DNA of 64,000 bases. Source: JAEKNW01 sp963678375 (GTDB lineage: Bacteria > Cloacimonadota > Cloacimonadia > Cloacimonadales > JAFGVF01). Position 1 is the first letter of the stretch. The number at the start of each line of letters is the position of its first letter. The DNA lies in NCBI GenBank assembly GCA_963678375.2, contig OY782831.1, positions 434,001-498,000 on the forward strand, read 5' to 3'. Shown here piece by piece: positions 54,170 through 61,807 of this stretch. A program made the position numbers and the translations under genes. The notes under the pieces are model-generated. The model did not search any database, was not told the origin of the DNA, and saw only the letters and a list, made by a program, of their open reading frames with translations.

Positions 54170-55414
54170 TTAATAGAATGATTTTATTGCATCCAAAGAT
54201 TCTTTAATCATATTAGCAGCATGGTTAAGTTCAGCTTCTGTATGACGATATGCGATATATCCATGATGGTAAGGTTGTAAGAATACACCTCTTCTGATAA
54301 GCTCTGTATAGAATTGAACACGAGCTTTCTTATAAACTTTATCAGCATCAGGAACAAAAGTTAAGTATGGCATTAATGCGCCACCGGAGAAGTTTACAGG
54401 AAGTCCTGAATCTGAAACTATCTTACTAACATCAGCTGCAAACTTATTACCTTTAGTCTTGATTTCATCCAAAACGTTATACTTTTCAAGGAAATCTATT
54501 GTTGCTAAAGAAGCAATTTGTGCATCACTATTAGGGAAGTAAGTAGATGATAAGAAAGCTCTATCAGCAAATACCGACATAAATTCTTTTTTACCAACTA
54601 AAGCTGCAATAGCATAACCATTAGCCATAGCTTTACCAAAGGTAGATAAATCTGGAGTAACACCAAAGACCTTTTGAGCTCCACCCATTGAATAACGGAA
54701 ACCCGATCTGATTTCATCAAAAATTAATACAGAACCATATTTAGTAGCAAGTTCTCTCACACCTTCTAAGAAACCAGGTTTTGGCATTTCTACTTCATGA
54801 CCTAATGGATGGCCAACAGGTGTTACGATAATACCAGCAACATCATCACCATGCTTTTTCATTAAATCTTCTAACTCATCTAAGTGATTATAAGTGAATT
54901 CAAGAGTATCTTCATAGTTTTTTTCTAATACTCCCCCCTTGACTTCTACACACCAATCATGCCAACCATGATATCCACATCTAATAATAATCTTTCTTTC
55001 AGTATAAGCACGAGCTGCTCTAATTGCTGCTGTTGTTGTGTCTGAACCTGTTTTAAGAAGTGCTGCCATTTCACAAGATGGAATATGCTCTTGTAGCTTT
55101 CTGACTAATTTGTTTTGAATCTCTTGTGTAAGCGAGAAACAAAAACCCTTTGTTCTTATCTGTTCTATTACAGGATTGTCAATTTCTTCTTCACAATGCC
55201 CTACAATAATTGGTCCATAAGCACAAAGGAAATCTAAGTATTCATTCCCATCAACATCCCAGACCTTGCCACCCTTTGCACGATCAAAGAAGATTGGATA
55301 TTCACCAGGAACAAAGTTGTAAGGTCTTCTTATACCTGCAACTGCACCTGGAACTAACTCTAAAGCTTCTTCATAAAGCTTCATTGATTTGGTCAAATTT
55401 AATTTCTCTGACAT
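54170..55414 (-). CDS. Class-III PLP aminotransferase (glutamate-1-semialdehyde-mutase-like)
   Basis: 414 aa. PLP lysine K261 in T-F-G-K-A-M-A-N-G and D233 in L-I-F-D-E-I-R-S-G-F-R; the Y-H-G-W-H-D-W motif belongs to the GSA-aminomutase side of the class. It forms an operon with kce, with CAGGAG before its ATG. This suggests that it moves an amino group on a lysine-fermentation intermediate or on another beta-amino acid whose keto form Kce cleaves. A heme-pathway HemL role looks unlikely in this context, though not excluded. Confidence 0.82.
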   Translation of the reverse strand: MSEKLNLTKSMKLYEEALELVPGAVAGIRRPYNFVPGEYPIFFDRAKGGKVWDVDGNEYLDFLCAYGPIIVGHCEEEIDNPVIEQIRTKGFCFSLTQEIQNKLVRKLQEHIPSCEMAALLKTGSDTTTAAIRAARAYTERKIIIRCGYHGWHDWCVEVKGGVLEKNYEDTLEFTYNHLDELEDLMKKHGDDVAGIIVTPVGHPLGHEVEMPKPGFLEGVRELATKYGSVLIFDEIRSGFRYSMGGAQKVFGVTPDLSTFGKAMANGYAIAALVGKKEFMSVFADRAFLSSTYFPNSDAQIASLATIDFLEKYNVLDEIKTKGNKFAADVSKIVSDSGLPVNFSGGALMPYLTFVPDADKVYKKARVQFYTELIRRGVFLQPYHHGYIAYRHTEAELNHAANMIKESLDAIKSFY

Positions 55415-55671
55415 ATAAAACTCCTGATTACATATTTTTATAACTATGACCAGATTTTAATATTAAAGATTTTCTGTCAAAGGATTTAAATATTATGTGT
55501 AGTATGTTAACTATGAAGAATAGCTAATCATCATAACAAAATTCCACTATTTTGTTTTATTTCGAAACAAGAATATAAGAATTCTATTAATCATAAAATA
55601 CTACGATTTCATACGCATTGATTAATACATGATAGTAAGTTGATAAAGGAGCCTTAAGGCTTCCTATTGTA

Positions 55672-55980
55672 TTAGAATTCTGGGAGTCCTCCTAAATTAT
55701 CAACTTTTGTCGAATTATTTTCTGTCTTTATAAATCTTCTTCCATTTATTATGACAACAATGACTTCTTCTCCTTTAGACCACCTTTCGGAATTTGATTC
55801 ACTATAAACTGTTATAAACCTTATTCCTCTGTCAATTTTTTTGATAACATTTTCCCTGCTTACGATTGAAGTTTCTCCAAGTTTTTCTCCTTCATCTTTC
55901 ATGATTTTTACCTTAGTTATTCTCTCATGTCCAATATCATACTTAACTTTATAAATACAATAATCAGCCCATTTACTCAT
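55672..55980 (-). CDS. DUF3892 protein
   Basis: 102 aa, no signal peptide. Pattern R-E-N-V-I-K-K-I-D-R-G-I-R-F-I-T-V-Y followed by V-V-I-I-N-G-R-R-F-I-K-T and N-L-G-G-L-P resembles DUF3892, a small family of unknown role often found in pairs of short genes. It lies 6 bp after the next gene on the same strand. Confidence 0.7.
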   Translation of the reverse strand: MSKWADYCIYKVKYDIGHERITKVKIMKDEGEKLGETSIVSRENVIKKIDRGIRFITVYSESNSERWSKGEEVIVVIINGRRFIKTENNSTKVDNLGGLPEF

Positions 55981-55986
55981 ATTTAC

Positions 55987-56199
55987 CTACCCTAAATTGT
56001 TATTAGTTAGTTTATCGGGATTAGATACAGGTGTTTTTTCACCGTTAATAATTCGAATGTGATGATTAGGATAGTTTCCCTTTTCAATTTCTCTTACAAA
56101 TTGCTTGCTTGTCATGTCCTTTCCGTTGTAGTTATCATGAAATTTAACATTTCTACCTGAGCTTGTTTCTTTAGTAACAGTAACTCTTTTTGGTGCCAT
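55987..56199 (-). CDS. Small DUF3892-associated protein
   Basis: 70 aa from the ATG at 56199 (GGAGGTG lies just ahead of it; the frame opens at 56211 without such a site). M-A-P-K-R-V-T-V-T-K, then T-S-K-Q-F-V-R-E-I-E-K-G-N-Y and S-N-P-D-K-x-x-N-N-N-L-G. The last motif is shared with short conserved proteins seen next to DUF3892 genes. Function unknown. Such pairs are sometimes carried by mobile or defence-rich regions. Confidence 0.6.
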   Translation of the reverse strand: MAPKRVTVTKETSSGRNVKFHDNYNGKDMTSKQFVREIEKGNYPNHHIRIINGEKTPVSNPDKLTNNNLG

Positions 56200-56984
56200 A
56201 TGCACCTCCATTTTGCTTATTTTCCTTTTGAAACTGGATGAATATGATAAAAATCATTTGACGATTGAAGTTAGTTCTTTTTTCTTGTTTCTGACTAAGG
56301 AAAACTAGAATTAATATTCTAACTCCGATTGTTTTATCCAGATCCAAACTGATTCTTTTTAATTTAAAATATCTAGCGCTCTTCTTGTCAAGAGTTTTTT
56401 AGCAGACACATCATTTAACTGCTATAAATACCATTTTTATGCTAAATTATTTTTCAAGTCATTCTTTAATTTATTGACAATAAATGCTTTTACTTAATAA
56501 TCAAACTTCATTCCAGTTCTTTAATCTCAGTTCGAATTTAATTTAAGACATCAGTTGATAGTTTCTCTGTATACTCTATATATAATATTGCTTCCTAGAT
56601 TTCTCGGGTTTTGTGTCTCCAGAATTTGCGACTCAAGTTCAATTTAATTTAAGGAATAACCTTGATTTGTATAATTAAAATATTCAAGTTTTTTGAAATA
56701 CGTTATTACATTAATTGTTTATCGTTAAAATGTTCAAAAAAAGCATAGTTAATCAGCATTAAAGACAATATGCTTCCTCCAGATATGAACTTGATCAGAA
56801 TTTATTTATTGATTAGTATTAACAACGGGGATATAGCCTTCATCTTTATGCTTATGCTAAGTTTTAGTGTTTTGTGATTACTCTTTCATGTTTAGGATAA
56901 ACTAAAAAGCCCTGCAGCAACAGGGCTTTATTCGTAAAAAAATTAGTTATAATTCGTGTTAATTAGTCTGAAAACAACTTACTC
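56200..56984. other. Long non-coding region with degraded sequence
   Basis: 785 bp with no credible gene. It holds a short hairpin with T-run near 56375-56402, an 18-19-bp near-identical direct repeat (AGTTC-AATTTAATTTAAG, starting at about 56529 and 56636), and the thiolase terminator at its right end. It is the longest gap of the window. It could be the remains of lost genes or a regulatory RNA. Confidence 0.5.
56902..56929 (-). terminator. Terminator of the hslO-thiolase operon
   Basis: 9-bp stem (56906-56914 with 56921-56929) with a U-run on the - strand, 56 bp past the thiolase stop. Confidence 0.85.
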
Positions 56985-58178
56985 CTACATCTCCCAAAGG
57001 GTAGTAATTCCCATGCCACCACCAATACAAAGTGATGCTAGACCTTTTTTATTACCACGTTTTTTCATTTCGTGAAGAAGAGTAACAATAATTCTTGCAC
57101 CTGAGCAACCAATAGGATGTCCAATAGCGATTGCACCACCATTAACATTAGTTTTTTCAGGGTCAACAATGATTCCATCTTCAGCTAAACCCTTAAATAC
57201 AGAGAGAGATTGAGCTGCGAAGGCCTCATTAAGTTCTAGTAAGTCTATATCTTTCATATTCCAATCAGCTTTTTTGAGTGCTTTTTTAATAGCAGGAACA
57301 GGACCAAAGCCCATGATTGAAGGATCAACACCACCAGAAGCATAATTAACTAATGTAGCAAGTGGTTGATAACCTAGTTCTTTAGCTTTATCTTCGCTCA
57401 TAAGGACTAAGATTGCTGAACCATCATTAATACCTGAAGAGTTAGCAGCTGTTACACTACCGTCTTTTTTGAAGGCTGGTCTAAGTTTCGCTAAAGCTTC
57501 TTTAGTAACACCAGGTCGTGGGAATTCATCTTTAGTAACAGCAATTGGATCTTTTCTTCTTTGTGGCACCATGATTGGAACTATTTCATCATTAAATCTG
57601 CCTTCATTCATAGCTTTTTCAGCTCTGTTTTGGGATTGTGTAGCAAAGGCATCCTGTTCTTCTCTAGTAATATTCCATTGTTGAGCAAGATTCTCGGCTG
57701 TAATCCCCATATGGTAACCATTGAAAATATCATATAATCCATCATGAACCATAATATCAACTAGCTGTTTATCACCCATACGAGCACCCCAACGAGCATC
57801 TTTCATAATATATGGAATCTGACTCATATTCTCTGTACCACCAGCAATAACAATATCAGCTTCACCTAAAGCTATCATAGCAGAAGCAAGAGTAACAGAC
57901 TTCATTCCTGAACCACAGACTTTATTAATAGTATAAGCTGGTACAGTGTTTGGAATACCTGCATTTATTGAAACCTGACGGGCAACATTCTGTCCTAATC
58001 CAGCACCTATAACATTACCTAGAATAACCTCATCAATTGTAGCTGGATCTAATTTTAAATCAGCAAGAATTGCTTTTAATACTTGTACACCCAATTCTAC
58101 AGCAGAAACATCTTTGAATTGACCACCAAAGTTTCCGACTGCAGACCTCTTAGCAGCGACAACAACTGTTTTTCTCAT
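56985..58178 (-). CDS. Acetyl-CoA C-acetyltransferase (thiolase)
   Basis: 397 aa, standard length. Nucleophile C88 in V-C-G-S-G-M-K-S, the catalytic H-x-x-G-C-S-G-A motif (G-H-P-I-G-C-S-G-A-R) and C-I-G-G-G-M-G at the end. It converts acetoacetyl-CoA to two acetyl-CoA or the reverse; in lysine fermentation it handles the acetoacetate released by Kce after CoA transfer. It is 60 bp downstream of hslO, with AGAGGTGA before ATG. Confidence 0.95.
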   Translation of the reverse strand: MRKTVVVAAKRSAVGNFGGQFKDVSAVELGVQVLKAILADLKLDPATIDEVILGNVIGAGLGQNVARQVSINAGIPNTVPAYTINKVCGSGMKSVTLASAMIALGEADIVIAGGTENMSQIPYIMKDARWGARMGDKQLVDIMVHDGLYDIFNGYHMGITAENLAQQWNITREEQDAFATQSQNRAEKAMNEGRFNDEIVPIMVPQRRKDPIAVTKDEFPRPGVTKEALAKLRPAFKKDGSVTAANSSGINDGSAILVLMSEDKAKELGYQPLATLVNYASGGVDPSIMGFGPVPAIKKALKKADWNMKDIDLLELNEAFAAQSLSVFKGLAEDGIIVDPEKTNVNGGAIAIGHPIGCSGARIIVTLLHEMKKRGNKKGLASLCIGGGMGITTLWEM

Positions 58179-58187
58179 AAGTCACCT

Positions 58188-58240
58188 CTTGTTAGTTTAT
58201 TTTTTCTTGTTAGTTTATTTTTTCTTGTTAGTTTTTATTT
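58188..58240. repeat. 18-bp tandem repeat, 2.9 copies
   Basis: Unit CTTGTTAGTTTATTTTTT occurs at 58188-58205, 58206-58223 and, in part, 58224-58240, filling the gap between the hslO stop and the thiolase ribosome-binding site. Confidence 0.8.
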
Positions 58241-59150
58241 AATTAGCTGTTTCATCTCCATCTTCAGATTGCAACTCCTCGATCATTTTATAAAGATCTT
58301 GGTCATCAAAAGTATAAGTTTTATTACAGAAATGACAGTTAGCTTCTAGTTTTCCTTCATGTAAAAGAGCTTCTTGAATATCAACTAAACCAAGTAGCTT
58401 AATACCATCCCAGAACTTTTCTTTACTACAATCACATGAGAAAGAAGGCTCTATTTCATCAGTTATTGAAAAGTCAAAACCTTTAAGAACAAAGTCACGA
58501 ACTATTGTTTCTATATCTTTTCCCATATCAAGTAAATCAGAAATATTTGGCATTTTGTTAACGTTTTCTTCAAGCTTACTTATTACTTGTTCTTTAGCAA
58601 AAGGCATCAACTGAACAATAAAACCTCCTGAACTCTTAACAGATGCATCAGGGTTAACAAGTAAACCTAATCCTACTGCAGAGGGAAGTTGTTCAGATTG
58701 AACAAAATAATAGGCTAAATCTTCTGCAACTTCTCCAGAGACAAGTTCAACCTGTCCAGAAAAAGGTTGTCTTACATTTAAGTCTTTAATAACTGTTAAA
58801 GTTCCATTCCCAACTGCCTTAGCAATACTTAAGCCATAAATTGTTGTTTCAGCTTCAAGTTCAACATCAGCTTGTTTGACATAACCCTTAGTTTTCCCCT
58901 TATTCTTACTGACAACTGTTGCACCCGCAAGTGGACCATCTGAATCTATTTTTAAGGTTACCGAAGACTTATCATCTTTGAGATCCATCCCTAGCATAAT
59001 ACCTGCAGAGAGCATCCTTCCCAAGAAGATTGTCGCTGTCACGGATAAGAAATGAGATTTAAGGGCTGTTTGGACTGTTTGAGTAGAGTTTACAGCAAAA
59101 AATCTTATCTGTTTATCGGCTGCAATGCCTCTAATTGCTTTATCTTTCAT
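58239..59150 (-). CDS. hslO: Redox-regulated chaperone Hsp33
   Basis: 303 aa. N-terminal domain (D-K-A-I-R-G-I, A-A-T/L-x-S-A-G) and C-terminal zinc site C-D-C ... C-H-F-C, the four cysteines that release zinc under oxidation and switch the chaperone on. Standard length and start. It precedes the thiolase gene on the - strand and is divergent from gcvH. Confidence 0.95.
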   Translation of the reverse strand: MKDKAIRGIAADKQIRFFAVNSTQTVQTALKSHFLSVTATIFLGRMLSAGIMLGMDLKDDKSSVTLKIDSDGPLAGATVVSKNKGKTKGYVKQADVELEAETTIYGLSIAKAVGNGTLTVIKDLNVRQPFSGQVELVSGEVAEDLAYYFVQSEQLPSAVGLGLLVNPDASVKSSGGFIVQLMPFAKEQVISKLEENVNKMPNISDLLDMGKDIETIVRDFVLKGFDFSITDEIEPSFSCDCSKEKFWDGIKLLGLVDIQEALLHEGKLEANCHFCNKTYTFDDQDLYKMIEELQSEDGDETAN

Positions 59151-59179
59151 TAGAATTATACCTCGTAATAAATTTAGTA

Positions 59180-59209
59180 CTAATAAAATGATTTTCCTAG
59201 ATATGTCAA
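59180..59209 (-). promoter_or_regulatory. Possible promoter of hslO
   Basis: TTGACA (59204-59209) and TATTAG (59180-59185), spacer 18, on the - strand. Confidence 0.4.
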
Positions 59210-59292
59210 TAAAAAAGGCATATAAAATTTTATTCTTGACACATTAAATACTAGTTTGAAATTTGCATCAAAATAATAGCAGGAGATTTAAA

Positions 59293-59673
59293 ATGGAATT
59301 TTCAAATGATCTATATTATACAGAGTCCCACGAATGGGTTAAAGTAGTCGGTAAAGAAGCCTTTATTGGTATTACTGAATTTGCAGCTCATGAATTAGGT
59401 GATATCGTATATGTTGAACTTCCACAAGTGGGAGATGAAGTTGAAGCCGGTGAATCTATTGGTTCTATCGAAGCTGTGAAAGCAGTTGAAGACATCAACT
59501 CTCCTGTAACAGGTGAAGTTATTGAAGTCAATGAAGAGCTTGAAGAATCACCAGATTTAATCAACAAGTCACCTTACGAAGATGGTTGGATTTATAAAGT
59601 ACTTTTAGAAGACGAAGAATCAGTTAAAAATCTTCTTAGTGCTCCAGAATATGCTAAATTAATCGATAACTAA
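59293..59673 (+). CDS. gcvH: Glycine cleavage system H protein
   Basis: 126 aa counted from ATG 59293, which has CAGGAG in front; an earlier in-frame start at 59263 has none. Lipoyl-carrying lysine K63 in I-E-A-V-K-A-V, typical H-E-W and G-D-I-V-Y-V-E-L-P. H protein shuttles the aminomethyl group between glycine cleavage subunits; P, T and L are not in this window, so it may also serve lipoate transfer. Own terminator follows. Confidence 0.95.
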   Translation: MEFSNDLYYTESHEWVKVVGKEAFIGITEFAAHELGDIVYVELPQVGDEVEAGESIGSIEAVKAVEDINSPVTGEVIEVNEELEESPDLINKSPYEDGWIYKVLLEDEESVKNLLSAPEYAKLIDN

Positions 59674-59685
59674 TAAATTATCTAA

Positions 59686-59739
59686 TAGAGACTGTAGTAT
59701 TTAGATTTATAAAAGCAATATTACAGTCTCTATTTTTTT
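59686..59739 (+). terminator. Terminator of gcvH
   Basis: 11-bp stem (59686-59696 with 59722-59732) and a seven-T run, ending 18 bp ahead of gmk. Confidence 0.85.
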
Positions 59740-59756
59740 AAACAAAAGTAGAGAAA

Positions 59757-60389
59757 ATGAGTTTAACCCAAATATCTGAAAATCCTTTCCTAATAGTTAT
59801 ATCTGCTCCTTCGGGAGGAGGTAAATCTACTATTCTTGAGCGCGTTCTGAATGATTTTGATAATATTCGCTATTCTATTTCCTCAACCACTCGTAGTCCT
59901 AGAGGCCAAGAAAAAGATGGAGAAGACTACTTCTTTATGAGTAATGAAGAGTTTGAAAAGAGAATAGCTGATAATGAATTTCTTGAATACGCTAATGTTT
60001 TTGGCAACTATTACGGAACTTCCCGTAAATTCATCCAATCATGTTTTGATCAAGGCAACTATGTCATTATGGATATAGATGTTCAAGGTTGTTTGAAGTT
60101 AGAGAAAACTGACTGCCCTTTAGTGAAAATCTTTCTCTTACCTCCTGATGGTCAAGAGTTAGAGTCAAGACTCAGAAAAAGAGCTACTGATAGTGACCAA
60201 GTGATTGAAAAGAGACTGAATACTGCCAGACAAGAGCTAGAATTAATTGAGCATTATGACTATCTAGTGGTAAATGATGATTTAGAAAAGGCTGTTTATG
60301 CTGTGAAAAATATTATCTGGGCTGAAATGCATAAGGTTTCCAGATATAAGGATATATATCATTCATTCTATAATATTATTGACAAATAA
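59757..60389 (+). CDS. gmk: Guanylate kinase
   Basis: 210 aa with P-loop S-A-P-S-G-G-G-K-S-T, the GMP-binding S-x-T-T-R-x-x-R segment, and D-G-E-D-Y-F-F-M, all typical. It converts GMP plus ATP to GDP plus ADP. It is followed by a small gene, as in the common gmk-rpoZ pair. Confidence 0.95.
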   Translation: MSLTQISENPFLIVISAPSGGGKSTILERVLNDFDNIRYSISSTTRSPRGQEKDGEDYFFMSNEEFEKRIADNEFLEYANVFGNYYGTSRKFIQSCFDQGNYVIMDIDVQGCLKLEKTDCPLVKIFLLPPDGQELESRLRKRATDSDQVIEKRLNTARQELELIEHYDYLVVNDDLEKAVYAVKNIIWAEMHKVSRYKDIYHSFYNIIDK

Positions 60390-60440
60390 TTGATTGATTT
60401 TATTATTGTTTATGAAAATAAAAAAGGATAGGAAAAGACT

Positions 60441-60752
60441 ATGATAAACCCAGAAATAGAAAAATTTCTTGAAGATAGTGACATGTCTTATATGTTTTGC
60501 TTATTAGCAAATAAAGAAATAGAAAGAATGAACAAGTTACCTCAATCTATCAAAGATGCTTTTAAGAAAACTATTACTGAAGAAGCACTTGAACACGTTG
60601 CTAAAAATTATATTCCTGATTACATGTTTGAAAGCAATGAAGCTATGATTGAAAAAAGAGATGAAATGCTTAACATGAACATGGACGACGACGACGAAGA
60701 TGATGATGAGTATGCTAAACTTAATAATTTAATGGGTAATACTGAAGAATAA
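60441..60752 (+). CDS. Possible RNA polymerase omega subunit (RpoZ-like), small acidic protein
   Basis: 103 aa. The central part (Y-M-F-C-L-L-A-N-K-E-I-E-R-M-N, then K-K-T-I-T-E-E-A-L-E-H-V-A) has the spacing of omega subunits, and the gene lies just behind gmk as rpoZ often does. The acidic C-terminal tail has five to seven Asp/Glu in a row. The similarity is weak, so this is a suggestion. A hairpin terminator follows at once. Otherwise function unknown. Confidence 0.4.
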   Translation: MINPEIEKFLEDSDMSYMFCLLANKEIERMNKLPQSIKDAFKKTITEEALEHVAKNYIPDYMFESNEAMIEKRDEMLNMNMDDDDEDDDEYAKLNNLMGNTEE

Positions 60753-60761
60753 ATAAATTAG

Positions 60762-60791
60762 AGCTACTCTAGCTTAGAGTAGCTTTTTTTA
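60762..60791 (+). terminator. Terminator abutting the uracil-DNA glycosylase start
   Basis: 9-bp stem (60762-60770 with 60775-60783) with a seven-T run that ends five bases before the next ATG. Confidence 0.9.
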
Positions 60792-60795
60792 CATC

Positions 60796-61500
60796 ATGAA
60801 ATCATACAACTTAGAACTATTAAAAATATCAGGTTTAGATTTTATTTTTAAACAAAATATTATAAAAGAAGACCCTATTCCCATTAAAACAGCAATTTCT
60901 CAGAGCAAAAAAACAAACCCATCTTTACAAAACAATGAAGCACTTTCCCTTGATATTCTTCAACTTAAGTACAAAAACTGTCAAAAATGTCCTTTGCATG
61001 AAAACAGGACTAACTTTGTTTATGGAGATGGAAACGCTAATGCTGATCTTATGATTATTGGTGAAGGTCCTGGACAAAAAGAAGATCAAGCTGGTCATGT
61101 CTTTATTGGCCCTGCAGGGCAGTTACTTACTAAAATGCTACAAGCTATTAATATCAAGAGAGAAGATGTTTATATCACAAATATAGTCAAATGCCATCCT
61201 CCTCATAACAGGGACCCCTTTCCAGCAGAAAAAGAGGCTTGCCTTACTTACCTAACAGAACAAATACAAATAGTTAAACCCAAAGTTATTCTTTTGCTTG
61301 GTAAGGTTGCAGCTTCAACACTTCTCCCCCATCAAGATAATGCTTCACTAAGCTCATATCGTAATAAAGAACACTATTACCAAAATATTAGAACTTTTGT
61401 CTCTTATCACCCTTCTGCCCTATTAAGAAATGCTAGCTATAAGTTACCAGCCTGGCATGACTTACAGCACATTCAGCACTATTTAGATAATCTCAAGTAA
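60796..61500 (+). CDS. Uracil-DNA glycosylase, family 4 (iron-sulfur)
   Basis: 234 aa. Four cluster cysteines are recognisable: C-Q-K-C-P near residue 56, C in V-K-C-H-P-P and C in K-E-A-C. Catalytic segment G-E-G-P-G-Q-K-E-D and closing Y-H-P-S-A-L-L. It removes uracil from DNA. N-terminal ~50 residues are an extension. The ATG lies 5 bases after a terminator and has no Shine-Dalgarno. Confidence 0.9.
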   Translation: MKSYNLELLKISGLDFIFKQNIIKEDPIPIKTAISQSKKTNPSLQNNEALSLDILQLKYKNCQKCPLHENRTNFVYGDGNANADLMIIGEGPGQKEDQAGHVFIGPAGQLLTKMLQAINIKREDVYITNIVKCHPPHNRDPFPAEKEACLTYLTEQIQIVKPKVILLLGKVAASTLLPHQDNASLSSYRNKEHYYQNIRTFVSYHPSALLRNASYKLPAWHDLQHIQHYLDNLK

Positions 61501-61633
61501 GAGAATTATCATTCTAGCTAAATATTTTCTTCTAATGAAATCTCTATCTTGACATGTAGTGATTCTATAACAATCTTATTCATATTTTAAGTTAAATTCC
61601 TTAAGTATAATCAAATTCTTCTTAATTGTCTAT

Positions 61634-61699
61634 TTCTCTATTGTTACTCAACCCTTAGAATCCTAGGAATAAATGAGGAGAGTAACTATGAAGAGATAG
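61634..61699. repeat. Dispersed imperfect palindrome, copy E
   Basis: The arms TTCTCTATTGTTACTC and GAGTAACTATGAAGAGA are imperfectly complementary over 66 bp. Same family as 4264, 15928, 28185 and 39574. Confidence 0.5.
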
Positions 61700-61703
61700 T
61701 AAA

Positions 61704-61756
61704 ACAAAAAAAACGCCACCTTTACCAAGTATTTTTGGTTTTACAGTGACGTCATA
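61704..61756 (-). terminator. Terminator of the deiminase gene
   Basis: Imperfect ~14-bp stem and a run of eight U on the - strand, 52 bp past the stop. Confidence 0.6.
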
Positions 61757-61807
61757 TAAAATTATTTCAAGTTAATCCTGAATGATAACTAGAAATTAGT
61801 TAATAGC

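Larger units (their letters stand above)
61501..61807. other. Convergent intergenic region after the glycosylase gene
   Basis: 307 bp without a gene. It holds a dispersed palindrome (copy E) in the middle and the - strand terminator of the deiminase gene at 61704-61756. I see nothing else. Confidence 0.6.

Noticed and set aside
58188..58240. CRISPR array
   Set aside because: Units are contiguous 18-mers without spacers; no cas genes nearby, and the Cas4-like fold at 1-1779 belongs to a Dna2-type protein.
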